This document shows, one piece after another, positions 31,692 to 39,307 of a stretch of DNA of 57,985 bases (position 1 is the first letter of the stretch; every line of letters begins with the position of its first letter). The stretch is from Fredinandcohnia onubensis (GTDB lineage: Bacteria; Bacillota; Bacilli; Bacillales; Bacillaceae_L). Location of the stretch: NCBI RefSeq assembly GCF_002734215.1, contig NZ_NSEB01000005.1, positions 1-57,985 on the forward strand. The letters run 5' to 3'. Under the pieces are notes generated by a model. It saw only the letters and a program-made list of their open reading frames with translations. It searched no databases and had not been told where the DNA came from. The position numbers and the translations under genes are program-made.

Positions 31692-33308
31692 TTACTCCGA
31701 AATCATAGAAGCCCGAAGCAGCTCCTGTTGGAAGGCACGTAATCGCTTGTTCATTGTGGCAAGTTTCGTAATATAGTCCTCCCAGACGTCTTCTTGTTTA
31801 CATTTTTTATAATGAGTTCGGATCTTGCGCAAATATTTAACGGCTTTTTTATAGCTAGGCCGATTTTTACCCTCAATTGCCTTTGCGACTGCCTGGTGAT
31901 AAAGAGGAAACAATGCACTTCGATCGTGGCTTTCAATTTCTTTTAAAATATATCGGTCTATTTCATCGATATCATAGCCGAGCATGATTTGCAGTTCGAC
32001 CCATTTCCGGAATTGTTCAGTCTCAAGCAAAAAGTCATTGTACTCGACATAACTGTACGGGAGGAGCTTTTTAACGGCATCCATATAAACCGTTTCGTCC
32101 TGTTCCTCGGCGTACGGCATAATGTTTTGTAAAAACAATCTTGTCATGTGGCGCCGGCCTTCATAGCTTTGGATGCCAAAAATAAACGTCCGGATTCCTT
32201 CTAAAGCATGGTCAATCCAAGGACGAACTCGATCCCAACTTTTTGATTCAGATAAATAGGAAATCCACCAGAAACTATAAGGTGTTGCATCGTGCCCAAG
32301 CTTTTTCATCGATTCGATCGCACTCGTATCATCCTTTAGCAAAAAATGAAGATGGGCAAAAGCAATCTGGTGTACTGGATGATCCGTGTCTAGGGCACTC
32401 TGTTCGATTTCAATCCATTTTTTTCGATTGAAAAAGGTCGCCCATAGCAAACGATACATTTGCATGCGCTCATATTGAAACATCGACTGACAAAGCAGGG
32501 TCTCACGGACCGGTTGAATGCTTTCCTCAAGAAGCGTGTCAAACGAAAATGGCAGTGACACTTTCTTCATTTCTAATGAATGATCAAGGACGATGTCTGT
32601 GAAATTATGAAAATAAGGCTTGATATACGTGTCCACTTGATAGTTTCGTACTTCCATTTGCTCAAGCAATTCGATAGTTTTTCGAATGCAAAAAAGGGCT
32701 GCATGAATATGAAATAAGCGCTTGTACTCCTCCGAATAAGGAGCTTTCCTTTTTAATGTTTGAAAAAAAGAATGGTACAGCGTTGCGAAAAAGTAAATCG
32801 TTTTTTCAGGGTGTCCTGATTCAAACCGTTCGTATTCCTTTTCAAAAAGGGCAAGCCAGCTTTCGAGTGAGTTTTCCTTGTATTCCACACGCTCTAGGAT
32901 GCTTCCTTTTTTTACAGGAATTGATTCAAGGGTAGGCTTTGGTTTACTGCCTTCTTTCCACTGCTCAAGCAGGGACCCGACTCGGTCAACACTCGCATAC
33001 ATATAGAAAAACAAAGCCATTTGATGACGGCAGAAAGCAGTGGTTGGGCACGTACAGCTGCTCATTTCGAGAAAATCGAGATCAAGAGTAACATCAACGG
33101 GTGTGACATCCTGAACGCGTCCTTCTAGTTTCTGCCCGTTGTATTTTACATTATAAACACTCCCCTGGCGGAAGAGGTTTAGTCCTTTTTTGATTAATGT
33201 CCGGTCATCTTCATTGTCAAATGTAATCATGCCCCGAAGCTTCTCGGAAAAATGCATGACCGCATCCTTTGGAATATCTTTTTGAAGCAAGCTAGTCTCA
33301 CTCCCCAT
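31692..33308 (-). CDS. ywqB: SWIM zinc-finger protein (YwqB-like), partner of the SNF2 ATPase
   Basis: A 538-residue protein with an N-terminal SWIM zinc finger of the C-x-C-x(n)-C-x-H form (SSCTCPTTAFCRHQMALF, about residues 98-115) followed by about 400 residues of helical repeats with many aromatic residues. The start is uncertain: ATG at 33308 or TTG at 33290, the latter with GGGGAG ten bases ahead. An upstream ATG at 33419 looks too early. SWIM proteins encoded beside SNF2 ATPases are thought to guide DNA contact. Confidence 0.88.
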   Translation of the reverse strand: MGSETSLLQKDIPKDAVMHFSEKLRGMITFDNEDDRTLIKKGLNLFRQGSVYNVKYNGQKLEGRVQDVTPVDVTLDLDFLEMSSCTCPTTAFCRHQMALFFYMYASVDRVGSLLEQWKEGSKPKPTLESIPVKKGSILERVEYKENSLESWLALFEKEYERFESGHPEKTIYFFATLYHSFFQTLKRKAPYSEEYKRLFHIHAALFCIRKTIELLEQMEVRNYQVDTYIKPYFHNFTDIVLDHSLEMKKVSLPFSFDTLLEESIQPVRETLLCQSMFQYERMQMYRLLWATFFNRKKWIEIEQSALDTDHPVHQIAFAHLHFLLKDDTSAIESMKKLGHDATPYSFWWISYLSESKSWDRVRPWIDHALEGIRTFIFGIQSYEGRRHMTRLFLQNIMPYAEEQDETVYMDAVKKLLPYSYVEYNDFLLETEQFRKWVELQIMLGYDIDEIDRYILKEIESHDRSALFPLYHQAVAKAIEGKNRPSYKKAVKYLRKIRTHYKKCKQEDVWEDYITKLATMNKRLRAFQQELLRASMISE

Positions 33309-33634
33309 ATTGCATAGATTAATGAAATCACATCTTTTTATTATACCGTAAAATAGAATGAATTGGCATTTCGGACGAGGAAAGTGTTCGCGTATACCTA
33401 AATTTAGAAAGTTTTTCAATAGACAGTCGCAAAAAAGAAGTCTTCAGCGTACATGTATAGTAAATTACTTGGCGGAGCTGGTTTCTCCATCCAAACTCCC
33501 CAAGAAATCATTTTCTCCCATAGTGTCCTGGCCACTCAGGCACTTATCGAACTCTGCTCCGTGGAGGCGTCTCCATCCTTCATAGTAGCAGGGTTCGAAA
33601 TCAATGTATTTTTCCAGCTAGGAGTGAACATAAT
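33309..33634. other. Intergenic stretch of unexplained, protein-like sequence
   Basis: Upstream of ywqB. On the minus strand a frame between stops at 33465 and about 33617 reads like a protein (EGWRRLHGAEFDKCLSGQD, then LGSLDGETSSAK and stop) but has no start codon with a ribosome site. It may be a gene remnant or a structured element; more GC-rich than its flanks. Confidence 0.35.
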
Positions 33635-33796
33635 TTGGATCCTAAATCTTCGGGTAAGGATATTTCGATTGATCAGAACCAGGTTAGAAGAGCGCTAATT
33701 CGTGCTTTTATGAAAGGCGAAGGAAGTACCGATATAGATATGAAGAAATTTATCACAGACATAGCTAACGATATTAAAGGCTCACCTACAGCATAG
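33635..33796 (+). CDS. Small hypothetical protein of 53 residues
   Basis: A TTG-started ORF with AGGAG ten bases ahead. The product is soluble and helical: DPKSSGKDISIDQNQVRRAL, then IRAFMKGEGSTDIDMKKFIT, ending IKGSPTA. I do not recognise it. Codon use and charge pattern look like a real protein. It is followed by a degenerate GGGAC palindrome and a terminator at 33850, which supports a short transcript of its own. Confidence 0.5.
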   Translation: MDPKSSGKDISIDQNQVRRALIRAFMKGEGSTDIDMKKFITDIANDIKGSPTA

Positions 33797-33849
33797 CCAA
33801 TTACGTGTTAAGCCAAAACATAGATTTGGGCCAAGGGACCTGTCCAACA

Positions 33850-33880
33850 CTGTCTGCCTTTGAGGTGGCAGTTTTTTTAT
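33850..33880 (+). terminator. Terminator after the 53-residue ORF
   Basis: CTGCC pairs with GGCAG around TTTGAGGT, followed by seven T. Confidence 0.65.
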
Positions 33881-33973
33881 TGCGCATAAAAGGACATGTT
33901 ATACTACTTTTGGCTTATCGAAATAATAAATTTGGGTCATAGAAAATCGTGTGTTTTTTTGGCATAATTGTTT

Positions 33974-33998
33974 CCACAAACATTACAGGTGTTTGTGG
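33974..33998. promoter_or_regulatory. Perfect 9-bp inverted repeat, operator candidate
   Basis: CCACAAACA at 33974-33982 and TGTTTGTGG at 33990-33998 with 7 bp between. It lies about 110 bp before the presumed -10 box of the two-component operon. Confidence 0.4.
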
Positions 33999-34164
33999 TT
34001 ACCCAGCATTGGTCAGTGGTTTTCAAGCCATTCGACTAGTCTGGGTTTTTATGCGGATTGAGTGTATTCGTTTTCAATGGTATCATTTGTTATTTTTCCA
34101 CAGTACATATATTATAATAATAACAGACAATAGTTTACAGAATGTTATGATAAGGGGGAGAAGT

Positions 34165-36021
34165 GTGAAGCTTCCAATGGTGTCCTCCCATAAGAGGGAG
34201 AACTATGCAAAGATCTATATGATTTTAATCGCAATACTTGGTTGGACGGTTGTAGGGTATTCGTTTTTTATTATTAAACCAACCGATGAAATTGCGATTC
34301 TCCTATTACTTACAGCATTTTTAGCGTTAATCGAGTATTTTCCGATTCAGCTCTTGAGAGGCTCCACGACGATTACGTTTCCATTTATCTTCGTCATGCA
34401 AGCGCTATTTGGAATATCGTATCCAATTATCATTTATGTGACAATCGTCTTAATCATTAATATTCTTCGTCAACGTCCGCTGAGAATTGTCCTGTTTAAC
34501 CCAGCTCAGCTAGCGGTTAGTGTATTTCTTGCAGACTACATTTTAAAACATACAACAATCACCCAGGTTCTTGCGACAAACAGTGAACTTTTGACAGGTA
34601 TCCTTACATATGGTCTTTTTGTTGCACTCTTTTTTATTATAAATAATCTAATTGTTGACTTTGTCCTGCTGATTCGTCCGCAACCTTATCCATTTTACAT
34701 GTTTAAAGGAAAGACGTTAACAGAGTTGGGAAATGCATTGATTTCCTTGCTATATGGGGTTATCATGGCGTTCCTTGGTGGTCGAACGGTTGACGCATTC
34801 TCACTATTCTTCTTTTTCTCGCCATTGGTAGCTGTATCGCTACTATATTCGGTCATCTCCACACTTGAAAATGAAAAGAAACGTTTAAATGCGCTGTTTG
34901 CAATAACAACAGGTGTGAATAAGAAAATCCATTCAACCGAATGGATTGAGACGTTTAAAAATACATTTTCCCAAATTGTTGATGTTCAAGCTCTCATGCT
35001 TTGGGTGAAGGAAAATGATGTGTGGAAGATTTTGTATTATGATGGCAGGGTCACTCCAAAAGATGCTTTAACAGGTGAAGCGTTGGCCCGTTTTGATGGA
35101 AAAAAGCAACCCATTGTCTATCAGGACAGGGTAAGAAAGCTTGGACCCATTGATGAATTTTTTAAAAAGGATATGAAGGCCTTCGTGTATTCACCGATGG
35201 TCGTCGAGGATGAAACAATTGGAATGCTCGTAGTTGCAAAAAGTCGTGCGCGTAGCTTTGGGGAAGACGAAATCCATTCGATTGCCACCCTTTCGAACCA
35301 GCTCGCGGTTGCGGTGAAGACGAGATTTTTAATAGAAGAAAAAGAAAAACGGATTATCCTCGAGGAGCGCAACCGAATCGCAAGGGGGATTCATGATGGT
35401 GTTGCCCAGACTCTTGCGGGTGCGGTCATGAAGCTTGAAACGGCTGAACGAAAATTTAATCGAAATCCGGAAGAAACAATCAAACACATTCGAGAAAGCA
35501 TGGATAAATTAAGACTTAGTTTACGAGAAGTTCGCGAATCCATTTATGAGTTGCGTCCATATCCGACTGAACGAGTGGGGTTGTCAACTGCGATTAAAAA
35601 GCGAATTGAAATGGTAGAAGGTGAGTACAATATCAAGTTTTCGTTTGATATAAGAGGTCAAGAGGTTCCGCTCAGCTCGATGGTAGAAAAGGAATTGTTT
35701 GATATTTTTCAAGAGAGCTTGCAAAACACTATCAAGCATGCAAGGGCCACAGAAATTGACGTTCTGTTAAGCTATCAAAAGGAGCATATTATATTAAAAA
35801 TCAAGGACAATGGCGTTGGGTTTTCACTGTTTCAGGCGATGGTCAAAGCGCAAAACAACCCTCACTTTGGGATTTTAAATATGAATGACGCCGCAGAAAA
35901 AATCAATGCAACCCTCCAAATTGATTCTAAAGAGGGAGAAGGTACGGATATCACATTAACTGTTCCCAAAATGGGACTTGAAGGAGGTAGTACTGTTGAT
36001 CAAGCTTATGCTGGTGGATGA
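34165..36021 (+). CDS. Membrane sensor histidine kinase (NarL-type, HisKA_3)
   Basis: A 618-residue kinase. The first 200 residues hold about seven membrane segments with no large outer loop, so it probably senses the membrane or something in it. A GAF-like domain follows (about residues 235-390), then the HisKA_3 dimerisation domain with the phospho-acceptor His410 in [14 protein letters not shown], and the HATPase_c domain with the N-box [13 protein letters not shown] and G-box IKDNGVGF. Start set at the GTG at 34165 behind AAGGGGGAG. It overlaps the response regulator gene by 26 bases. The stimulus is not known. Confidence 0.92.
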   Translation: MKLPMVSSHKRENYAKIYMILIAILGWTVVGYSFFIIKPTDEIAILLLLTAFLALIEYFPIQLLRGSTTITFPFIFVMQALFGISYPIIIYVTIVLIINILRQRPLRIVLFNPAQLAVSVFLADYILKHTTITQVLATNSELLTGILTYGLFVALFFIINNLIVDFVLLIRPQPYPFYMFKGKTLTELGNALISLLYGVIMAFLGGRTVDAFSLFFFFSPLVAVSLLYSVISTLENEKKRLNALFAITTGVNKKIHSTEWIETFKNTFSQIVDVQALMLWVKENDVWKILYYDGRVTPKDALTGEALARFDGKKQPIVYQDRVRKLGPIDEFFKKDMKAFVYSPMVVEDETIGMLVVAKSRARSFGEDEIHSIATLSNQLAVAVKTRFLIEEKEKRIILEERNRIARGIHDGVAQTLAGAVMKLETAERKFNRNPEETIKHIRESMDKLRLSLREVRESIYELRPYPTERVGLSTAIKKRIEMVEGEYNIKFSFDIRGQEVPLSSMVEKELFDIFQESLQNTIKHARATEIDVLLSYQKEHIILKIKDNGVGFSLFQAMVKAQNNPHFGILNMNDAAEKINATLQIDSKEGEGTDITLTVPKMGLEGGSTVDQAYAGG

Positions 36022-36646
36022 TCATGCTGTGTTACGTGACGGACTTAGAAATATATTAGAGCTCGAGGATGATATTCGCGTTGTCGGCGAAGCGGTTTCA
36101 GGTGATGACGCACTAAAGAAGGTACCCATGTGCGAACCAGATGTGATTTTAATGGACATCAACATGCCTGAGAAAAATGGAGTGGAAGTGACGGGCATTC
36201 TGAAGAAAAAATATCCTTCGATTAAAGTGCTGGTACTGACGATGCACAACCATGACGAGTATTTCATGGCGGCGATACGCGAGGGCGCTGACGGATATTT
36301 GCTGAAGGATGCACCATCAGAGCAGGTCGTCGAAGCGATTCGTACGGTCGCACGAGGCGAGTCTGTGATTCATCCATCGATGACGAAAAAGCTCCTCAAT
36401 TTCCATCAACAACAGCAGGAGCAGCCAAAGGAAAACGTACTAACAGAACGGGAAATGGAAGTTCTCCAATGCCTGGTGGAAGGGATGAGCAACAAGGAAA
36501 TCGCGGATCGTCTCTTCATCAGCGACAAAACGGTAAAAATACACGTCAGCAAGATATTCAAAAAATTCGACGTCAAAAGCCGATCGCAAGTCGTCATCTA
36601 CGCCGTACAAAACAAACTAGTTCCCATGCAAAACCCTGGGATTTAA
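35996..36646 (+). CDS. NarL/LuxR-type response regulator
   Basis: A 216-residue regulator. The receiver domain has the acidic pair VDDH (Asp8, Asp9), the phospho-acceptor Asp54 in ILMDINMP and Lys near 103. The C-terminal LuxR HTH reads [20 protein letters not shown] then [20 protein letters not shown] at 35996 is preferred, with GGAGGTAG just ahead inside the kinase gene. It is the cognate partner of the overlapping kinase. No target gene is apparent in the near context. Confidence 0.93.
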   Translation: MIKLMLVDDHAVLRDGLRNILELEDDIRVVGEAVSGDDALKKVPMCEPDVILMDINMPEKNGVEVTGILKKKYPSIKVLVLTMHNHDEYFMAAIREGADGYLLKDAPSEQVVEAIRTVARGESVIHPSMTKKLLNFHQQQQEQPKENVLTEREMEVLQCLVEGMSNKEIADRLFISDKTVKIHVSKIFKKFDVKSRSQVVIYAVQNKLVPMQNPGI

Positions 36647-36671
36647 TGGGGATTGCTTGAGTTATGTCGGG

Positions 36672-36708
36672 AAGGACCAGGGGGACGGTTCTATTGGTTC
36701 CATTTTTA
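36672..36708. repeat. Degenerate palindrome of the GGGACGGTTC type
   Basis: AAGGACCAGGGGGACGGTTC followed by TATTGGTTCC. It is related to the second palindrome subtype seen at 37973 and 40085. Confidence 0.55.
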
Positions 36709-36765
36709 TGAAAAGGGCTAACAGCCATAAATTTTATTCATTGTCCATATTTTACCAGAAGGGCA

Positions 36766-36803
36766 AAAAAAGCCATTAAGTCAACGACTTAATGGCCTTT
36801 TTC
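36766..36803. terminator. Strong bidirectional terminator
   Basis: GCCATTAAGT (36772-36781) pairs perfectly with ACTTAATGGC (36787-36796), with T-runs on both sides. It ends the response regulator transcript and overlaps the stop codon of the convergent ywaF gene. Confidence 0.85.
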
Positions 36804-37493
36804 TTTTTTCATCCAGATTGCCATCGGGAGGTAGGTGATAACAAATACGATTATACCAGCAACTTCAAGGGTTAGGTAATACGTAATGCCGGAGCCGAAA
36901 TAAGACAGGATCGTTGTGGATTCGGTTGGGTTTGCTAGGTAAAAGAAATTTGTGTCGAGAAGGAGATTGATGAAAAAGATTGGAACAGCGATTAGGTTAA
37001 GGAGTAAGAAGGCGGTCCAAACTGCTTTTCGCGGTACACGATAGCCCTCGTAAAAAATGAAATAGAGCACGGACCAGGCAATTGTGGCGTGATGCAAGAA
37101 GTACTTTAAGAAGCGATAATGCGGAAAATCATGGAGTAGTTCGGGAGTCACCATGCTTAGAATCGGTGGAAGCAATCCTGTAAAGAACACGAGGTAAAAT
37201 GCTTTTTTACTAGGCTTAAAGAATAGGAAGATGCAAATAAAAGTGCTGATGGAACAAAGGTGTAGCGGGAGGGAGCCGATTTCCCATTGATTGGTCGCGA
37301 CGAGCCAAATCTGGTGTGACACTTCACTAGCAACCAAGATGCTGAAAAATGTCCATTTGATGATTGACTGATAAGGTCCGAGTTTTTCTCTGAGGGCGAT
37401 GAGCAGGAAGGTGAGGACCATGAAAATCAGAAGCGTCACAAGATGCGAAACGGAAAACAACTCAAACGATTGCATACCTTCAGCTGAAAACAT
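36789..37493 (-). CDS. ywaF: YwaF-family (TIGR02206) membrane protein
   Basis: A 234-residue protein with six to seven membrane segments. It has the family pattern FELFSVSHLVTLL at the start, SLPLHLCSISTFICI near residue 75, the FLKYFLHHATIAWSVLY stretch near 130 with conserved His pair, and a Lys-rich end. GGGGTGACAGC lies ahead of the ATG. B. subtilis YwaF belongs here; its function is not known. The gene is monocistronic, with a 21-bp phased array upstream of it. Confidence 0.85.
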   Translation of the reverse strand: MFSAEGMQSFELFSVSHLVTLLIFMVLTFLLIALREKLGPYQSIIKWTFFSILVASEVSHQIWLVATNQWEIGSLPLHLCSISTFICIFLFFKPSKKAFYLVFFTGLLPPILSMVTPELLHDFPHYRFLKYFLHHATIAWSVLYFIFYEGYRVPRKAVWTAFLLLNLIAVPIFFINLLLDTNFFYLANPTESTTILSYFGSGITYYLTLEVAGIIVFVITYLPMAIWMKKEKGH

Positions 37494-37636
37494 GCTGTCA
37501 CCCCATTTCTAAATGGTTTTCTATTAGTCTATTCGGGGTTTGGTGTGGTTTAGACGTTTGGACAATTTGAGGGAAATAGATTTTTTTGGTGGAGGCTTTT
37601 AGAGTGGCTGCCGACCCTGAGGTAGGATTTGGGTTT

Positions 37637-37750
37637 GTCCGATAAATTATAGTTTGTGTCCGATATAAGTAGAATTGTGTCCGATAAAATTCAGGCTGTG
37701 TCCGATATCCGGTTAACTCTGTTCGATATATTCTCTTTTTTGTCCGATAA
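37637..37750 (+). repeat. 21-bp phased array, core GTCCGATA (6 units)
   Basis: GTCCGATA (once GTTCGATA) starts at 37637, 37658, 37679, 37700, 37721 and 37742, each exactly 21 bp after the last. The 11-13 bp between cores show no conservation. On the opposite strand the core is TTATCGGAC, similar to the TTATCAGCC core of the array at 49248. Confidence 0.85.
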
Positions 37751-37773
37751 CCAAAAACGGCATTAGATAGTTT

Positions 37774-37796
37774 GCCTTCCGGGTGAACCGGAAGGC
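37774..37796. terminator. Perfect hairpin without a long T-tract
   Basis: GCCTTCCGG at 37774-37782 pairs with CCGGAAGGC at 37788-37796 around GTGAA, followed by TTTATG. Confidence 0.5.
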
Positions 37797-37801
37797 TTTA
37801 T

Positions 37802-37829
37802 GGGTCGCGGGGACAGGTCCCTTGTCCCA
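37802..37829. repeat. GGGAC/GTCCC palindrome
   Basis: GGGTCGCGGGGACAGGTCCC followed by TTGTCCC, matching the second unit at 27345-27372. Confidence 0.8.
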
Positions 37830-37847
37830 GGCAAACAAAGATTGCTC

Positions 37848-37952
37848 GGGGATGAAGACCATTTCAAGCAGAGAATAGAGTCAAAGAGTCCTTCATAAGT
37901 GTGATGAAGACAACTCGCGGCGAAAATCCCGATGAAAAAGTTCTTCATCCCC
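37848..37952. repeat. 105-bp element with perfect 11-bp inverted ends
   Basis: GGGGATGAAGA at 37848-37858 and TCTTCATCCCC at 37942-37952. A further GATGAAGA lies at 37903-37910. Read on the minus strand it gives an open frame beginning MKNFFIGIFAASCLHH, which may be only a by-product. The layout suits a small non-autonomous element or a structured RNA. Confidence 0.55.
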
Positions 37953-37972
37953 TACGCCTCTCGGCTCAATTT

Positions 37973-38006
37973 GGAACCACGAGAACCGTCCCCGTGGTCC
38001 CGCCCA
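37973..38006. repeat. GGAACC/GGTCCC palindrome, second subtype
   Basis: GGAACCACGAGAACCGTCCC followed by CGTGGTCCC. Shares the overall design with the GGGACAGGTCCC type but with GGAACC half-sites; also found at 40085-40146. Confidence 0.7.
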
Positions 38007-38010
38007 ACCC

Positions 38011-38475
38011 CTAATGATACGACCACAAAATCGTCCAGTCGCCGTCTTCGTTTACGACGAAGATGTCTTGTTGGATGGCAAAGGTGCCGTATGTGCTTTT
38101 GTAGGTTTGGGTGATGGGCACTTTATAGACGTCGTGAAAGGTTGTGGTGTTTTTGGCCATTTGCCAGCTTTTGAGGTGTTCAACGTCTTCTACAGTGTAT
38201 TTGAAGGTATCGGTTCCAAAGTGACCCACAAAGACATGGTTGCGCTGCTGGATGTAGTCAGCTTTTTCAAACCGCTCCTGCATCAGGGGATGGAACAATT
38301 CCCATGAGCTCCCGAAATCCGCATCCTGCTCGAATGTATAAAAGGATTGGACAATCTCCTTCGCATCCTCCTCCGGTGATGAACGAAACAATGAAAAAAA
38401 CAGGATCACAATCAATATGGCCGCAACTGAAACCAGAATCAGCTGAATCGGCACGCCGCGTCGAAGTCGTCTCAT
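38011..38475 (-). CDS. Single-pass membrane protein with an NTF2-like outer domain
   Basis: A 154-residue protein: basic start MRRLRRGVP, one membrane segment (about residues 10-29), then a 120-residue outside part with a helix (SPEEDAKEIVQSFYTFEQDA) followed by beta strands and a closing GDWTILWSYH. This order fits the SnoaL/NTF2-like fold used in small lipid- or wall-associated proteins. AAGGAGGA lies 12 bases before the ATG. It is not part of a clear operon. The exact function is unknown. Confidence 0.65.
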   Translation of the reverse strand: MRRLRRGVPIQLILVSVAAILIVILFFSLFRSSPEEDAKEIVQSFYTFEQDADFGSSWELFHPLMQERFEKADYIQQRNHVFVGHFGTDTFKYTVEDVEHLKSWQMAKNTTTFHDVYKVPITQTYKSTYGTFAIQQDIFVVNEDGDWTILWSYH

Positions 38476-38571
38476 ATGTAAACAAAATCCTCCTTAAGCT
38501 TGTTTACTAATATGGATATGCCCTCGGAAAGTTGTCCTAGTACAAGAACAAAATAACTTTCTGGGTAAAGG

Positions 38572-38627
38572 GGGACAGGTCCCTCGACCCGCGCAAGTGG
38601 GACAAGGGACCTGTCCCTGTGTCCCAA
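38572..38627. repeat. Paired GGGAC/GTCCC palindromes
   Basis: GGGGGACAGGTCCCTCGACCC and, 8 bp on, GGGACAAGGGACCTGTCCCT with GTGTCCC, in opposite orientation to each other. Confidence 0.8.
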
Positions 38628-38632
38628 AGACA

Positions 38633-38661
38633 ACAAAAAAAGCTAGAGTTTAGACTCTAGC
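38633..38661 (-). terminator. Terminator of the 52-residue ORF
   Basis: GCTAGAGT (38642-38649) pairs with ACTCTAGC (38654-38661) around TTAG; on the minus strand it is followed by seven T and overlaps the stop codon of the gene. Confidence 0.85.
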
Positions 38662-38808
38662 GTTGGTCTTACTGAATCGAGTTAGAAATGGACGGCGTGG
38701 GCCGTTTTTGACTCGTATGAAATAAATCCGATCCTCGAGTCGTTTGTAAAAGCGAACTCCGACGATACTGAATGGTGTCCAAATTTCTTTAAACGTATAA
38801 TAAGGCAC
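38650..38808 (-). CDS. Small basic protein of 52 residues
   Basis: A minus-strand ORF starting at GTG with GGGGGAGGAG eight bases ahead; an upstream in-frame ATG at 38853 has no such site. The product reads PYYTFKEIWTPFSIVGVRFY, then KRLEDRIYFIRVKNGPRRPF, ending SKTNARV, a basic, beta-rich chain with many aromatics. I do not recognise the family. Perfect ribosome site and perfect terminator make it a convincing gene. Confidence 0.65.
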   Translation of the reverse strand: MPYYTFKEIWTPFSIVGVRFYKRLEDRIYFIRVKNGPRRPFLTRFSKTNARV

Positions 38809-39143
38809 TTTTAGAACTCCTCCCCCAATCTTAATAATGATTCTATTTATCATTGATATTTTTGAATTATCTGAAACTAATAATTATAGGATAGCATGTC
38901 CAATTTGCGTAAAATGTGGAAACGTGTAGAAAATAATTAAAATTTTTAATGCATTTTTAGACAAAAATCGCGAAAAAAGGCCTATTTTAGGAAAGTTGCC
39001 CTAAAAATACCCCAATAATCGCTATAAAATTACACCGATTTTCCCAATATACATTTTTCTAATACATTGGTAGTATATAATTATAGTAAAATACTAGATT
39101 GGTAGGATCTCCTGTCGAACTAGTGTATTCATTCTTGTTAGTT

Positions 39144-39195
39144 AATGTAGAGAATGGGGTTTTCTACATTTGACTATAAATTTTTTACCTGTAGA
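39144..39195 (+). promoter_or_regulatory. Mutually exclusive hairpins in the glpP leader
   Basis: AATGTAGA (39144-39151) pairs perfectly with TCTACATT (39163-39170). The same TCTACA can instead pair with TGTAGA at 39190-39195. Such a switch just before a terminator is typical of an attenuator. Confidence 0.4.
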
Positions 39196-39209
39196 CTTTT
39201 TTCTCTTTT

Positions 39210-39241
39210 GCCCTGCTCCAGTGTGAGTAGGGCCTTTTTTT
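39210..39241 (+). terminator. Terminator/attenuator before glpP
   Basis: GCCCTGCTC pairs with GAGTAGGGC around CAGTGT, followed by CTTTTTTT. It ends about 65 bases before the glpP start, with no gene upstream on this strand to terminate. Confidence 0.7.
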
Positions 39242-39307
39242 GCTGTTTTTTCAAAGATGAAGGGAGTGTATACTACTTATAATAGGTGGTTGAAAGAGGG
39301 GAGACAG

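Larger units (their letters stand above)
33797..34164. other. Region upstream of the histidine kinase gene
   Basis: Holds a degenerate palindrome (33830-33846, GGGCCAAGGGACCTGTCC), a terminator (33850-33880), an inverted repeat CCACAAACA-N7-TGTTTGTGG (33974-33998) and a TATAAT at 34113-34118 that may be the -10 box of the kinase operon. An in-frame extension of the kinase frame through this region is not likely to be translated. Confidence 0.55.
37494..38010. other. 517-bp intergenic region rich in repeats
   Basis: Between ywaF and the next minus-strand gene. From left to right: ywaF promoter area, 21-bp phased array (37637-37750), hairpin (37774-37796), GGGAC palindrome (37802-37829), a 105-bp inverted-repeat element (37848-37952), and a GGAACC/GGTCCC palindrome (37973-38006). 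No convincing gene. Confidence 0.6.
38809..39307. other. Divergent region and long glpP leader
   Basis: About 500 bp, very AT-rich to 39110. The right part (39140-39241) looks like a transcribed leader with competing hairpins and a terminator before glpP. No gene is seen. Confidence 0.5.

Noticed and set aside
28926-33308. DISARM- or other named defence system around the SNF2 gene
   Set aside because: No methyltransferase, PLD or DUF1998 partner is present; only the SWIM gene is coupled, which is the ordinary ywqB-ywqA arrangement.
33590-33605. tRNA-like T-arm (GGGTTCGAAATC)
   Set aside because: No acceptor, D or anticodon stem can be built around it on either strand.
33358-33698. Plus-strand ORFs of 75 and 81 codons opposite the ywqB upstream region
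   Set aside because: No ribosome sites and overlapping the more protein-like minus-strand frame and the 53-residue ORF; neither gives a recognisable protein.
33949-34164. N-terminal extension of the histidine kinase
   Set aside because: The in-frame extension crosses a dyad and a probable promoter, and the GTG at 34165 has a strong AAGGGGGAG, while the upstream ATG has no ribosome site.
37763-37948. 61-codon minus-strand ORF
   Set aside because: It lies wholly in palindromic and inverted-repeat elements and ends through a hairpin; treated as a by-product of the repeats.
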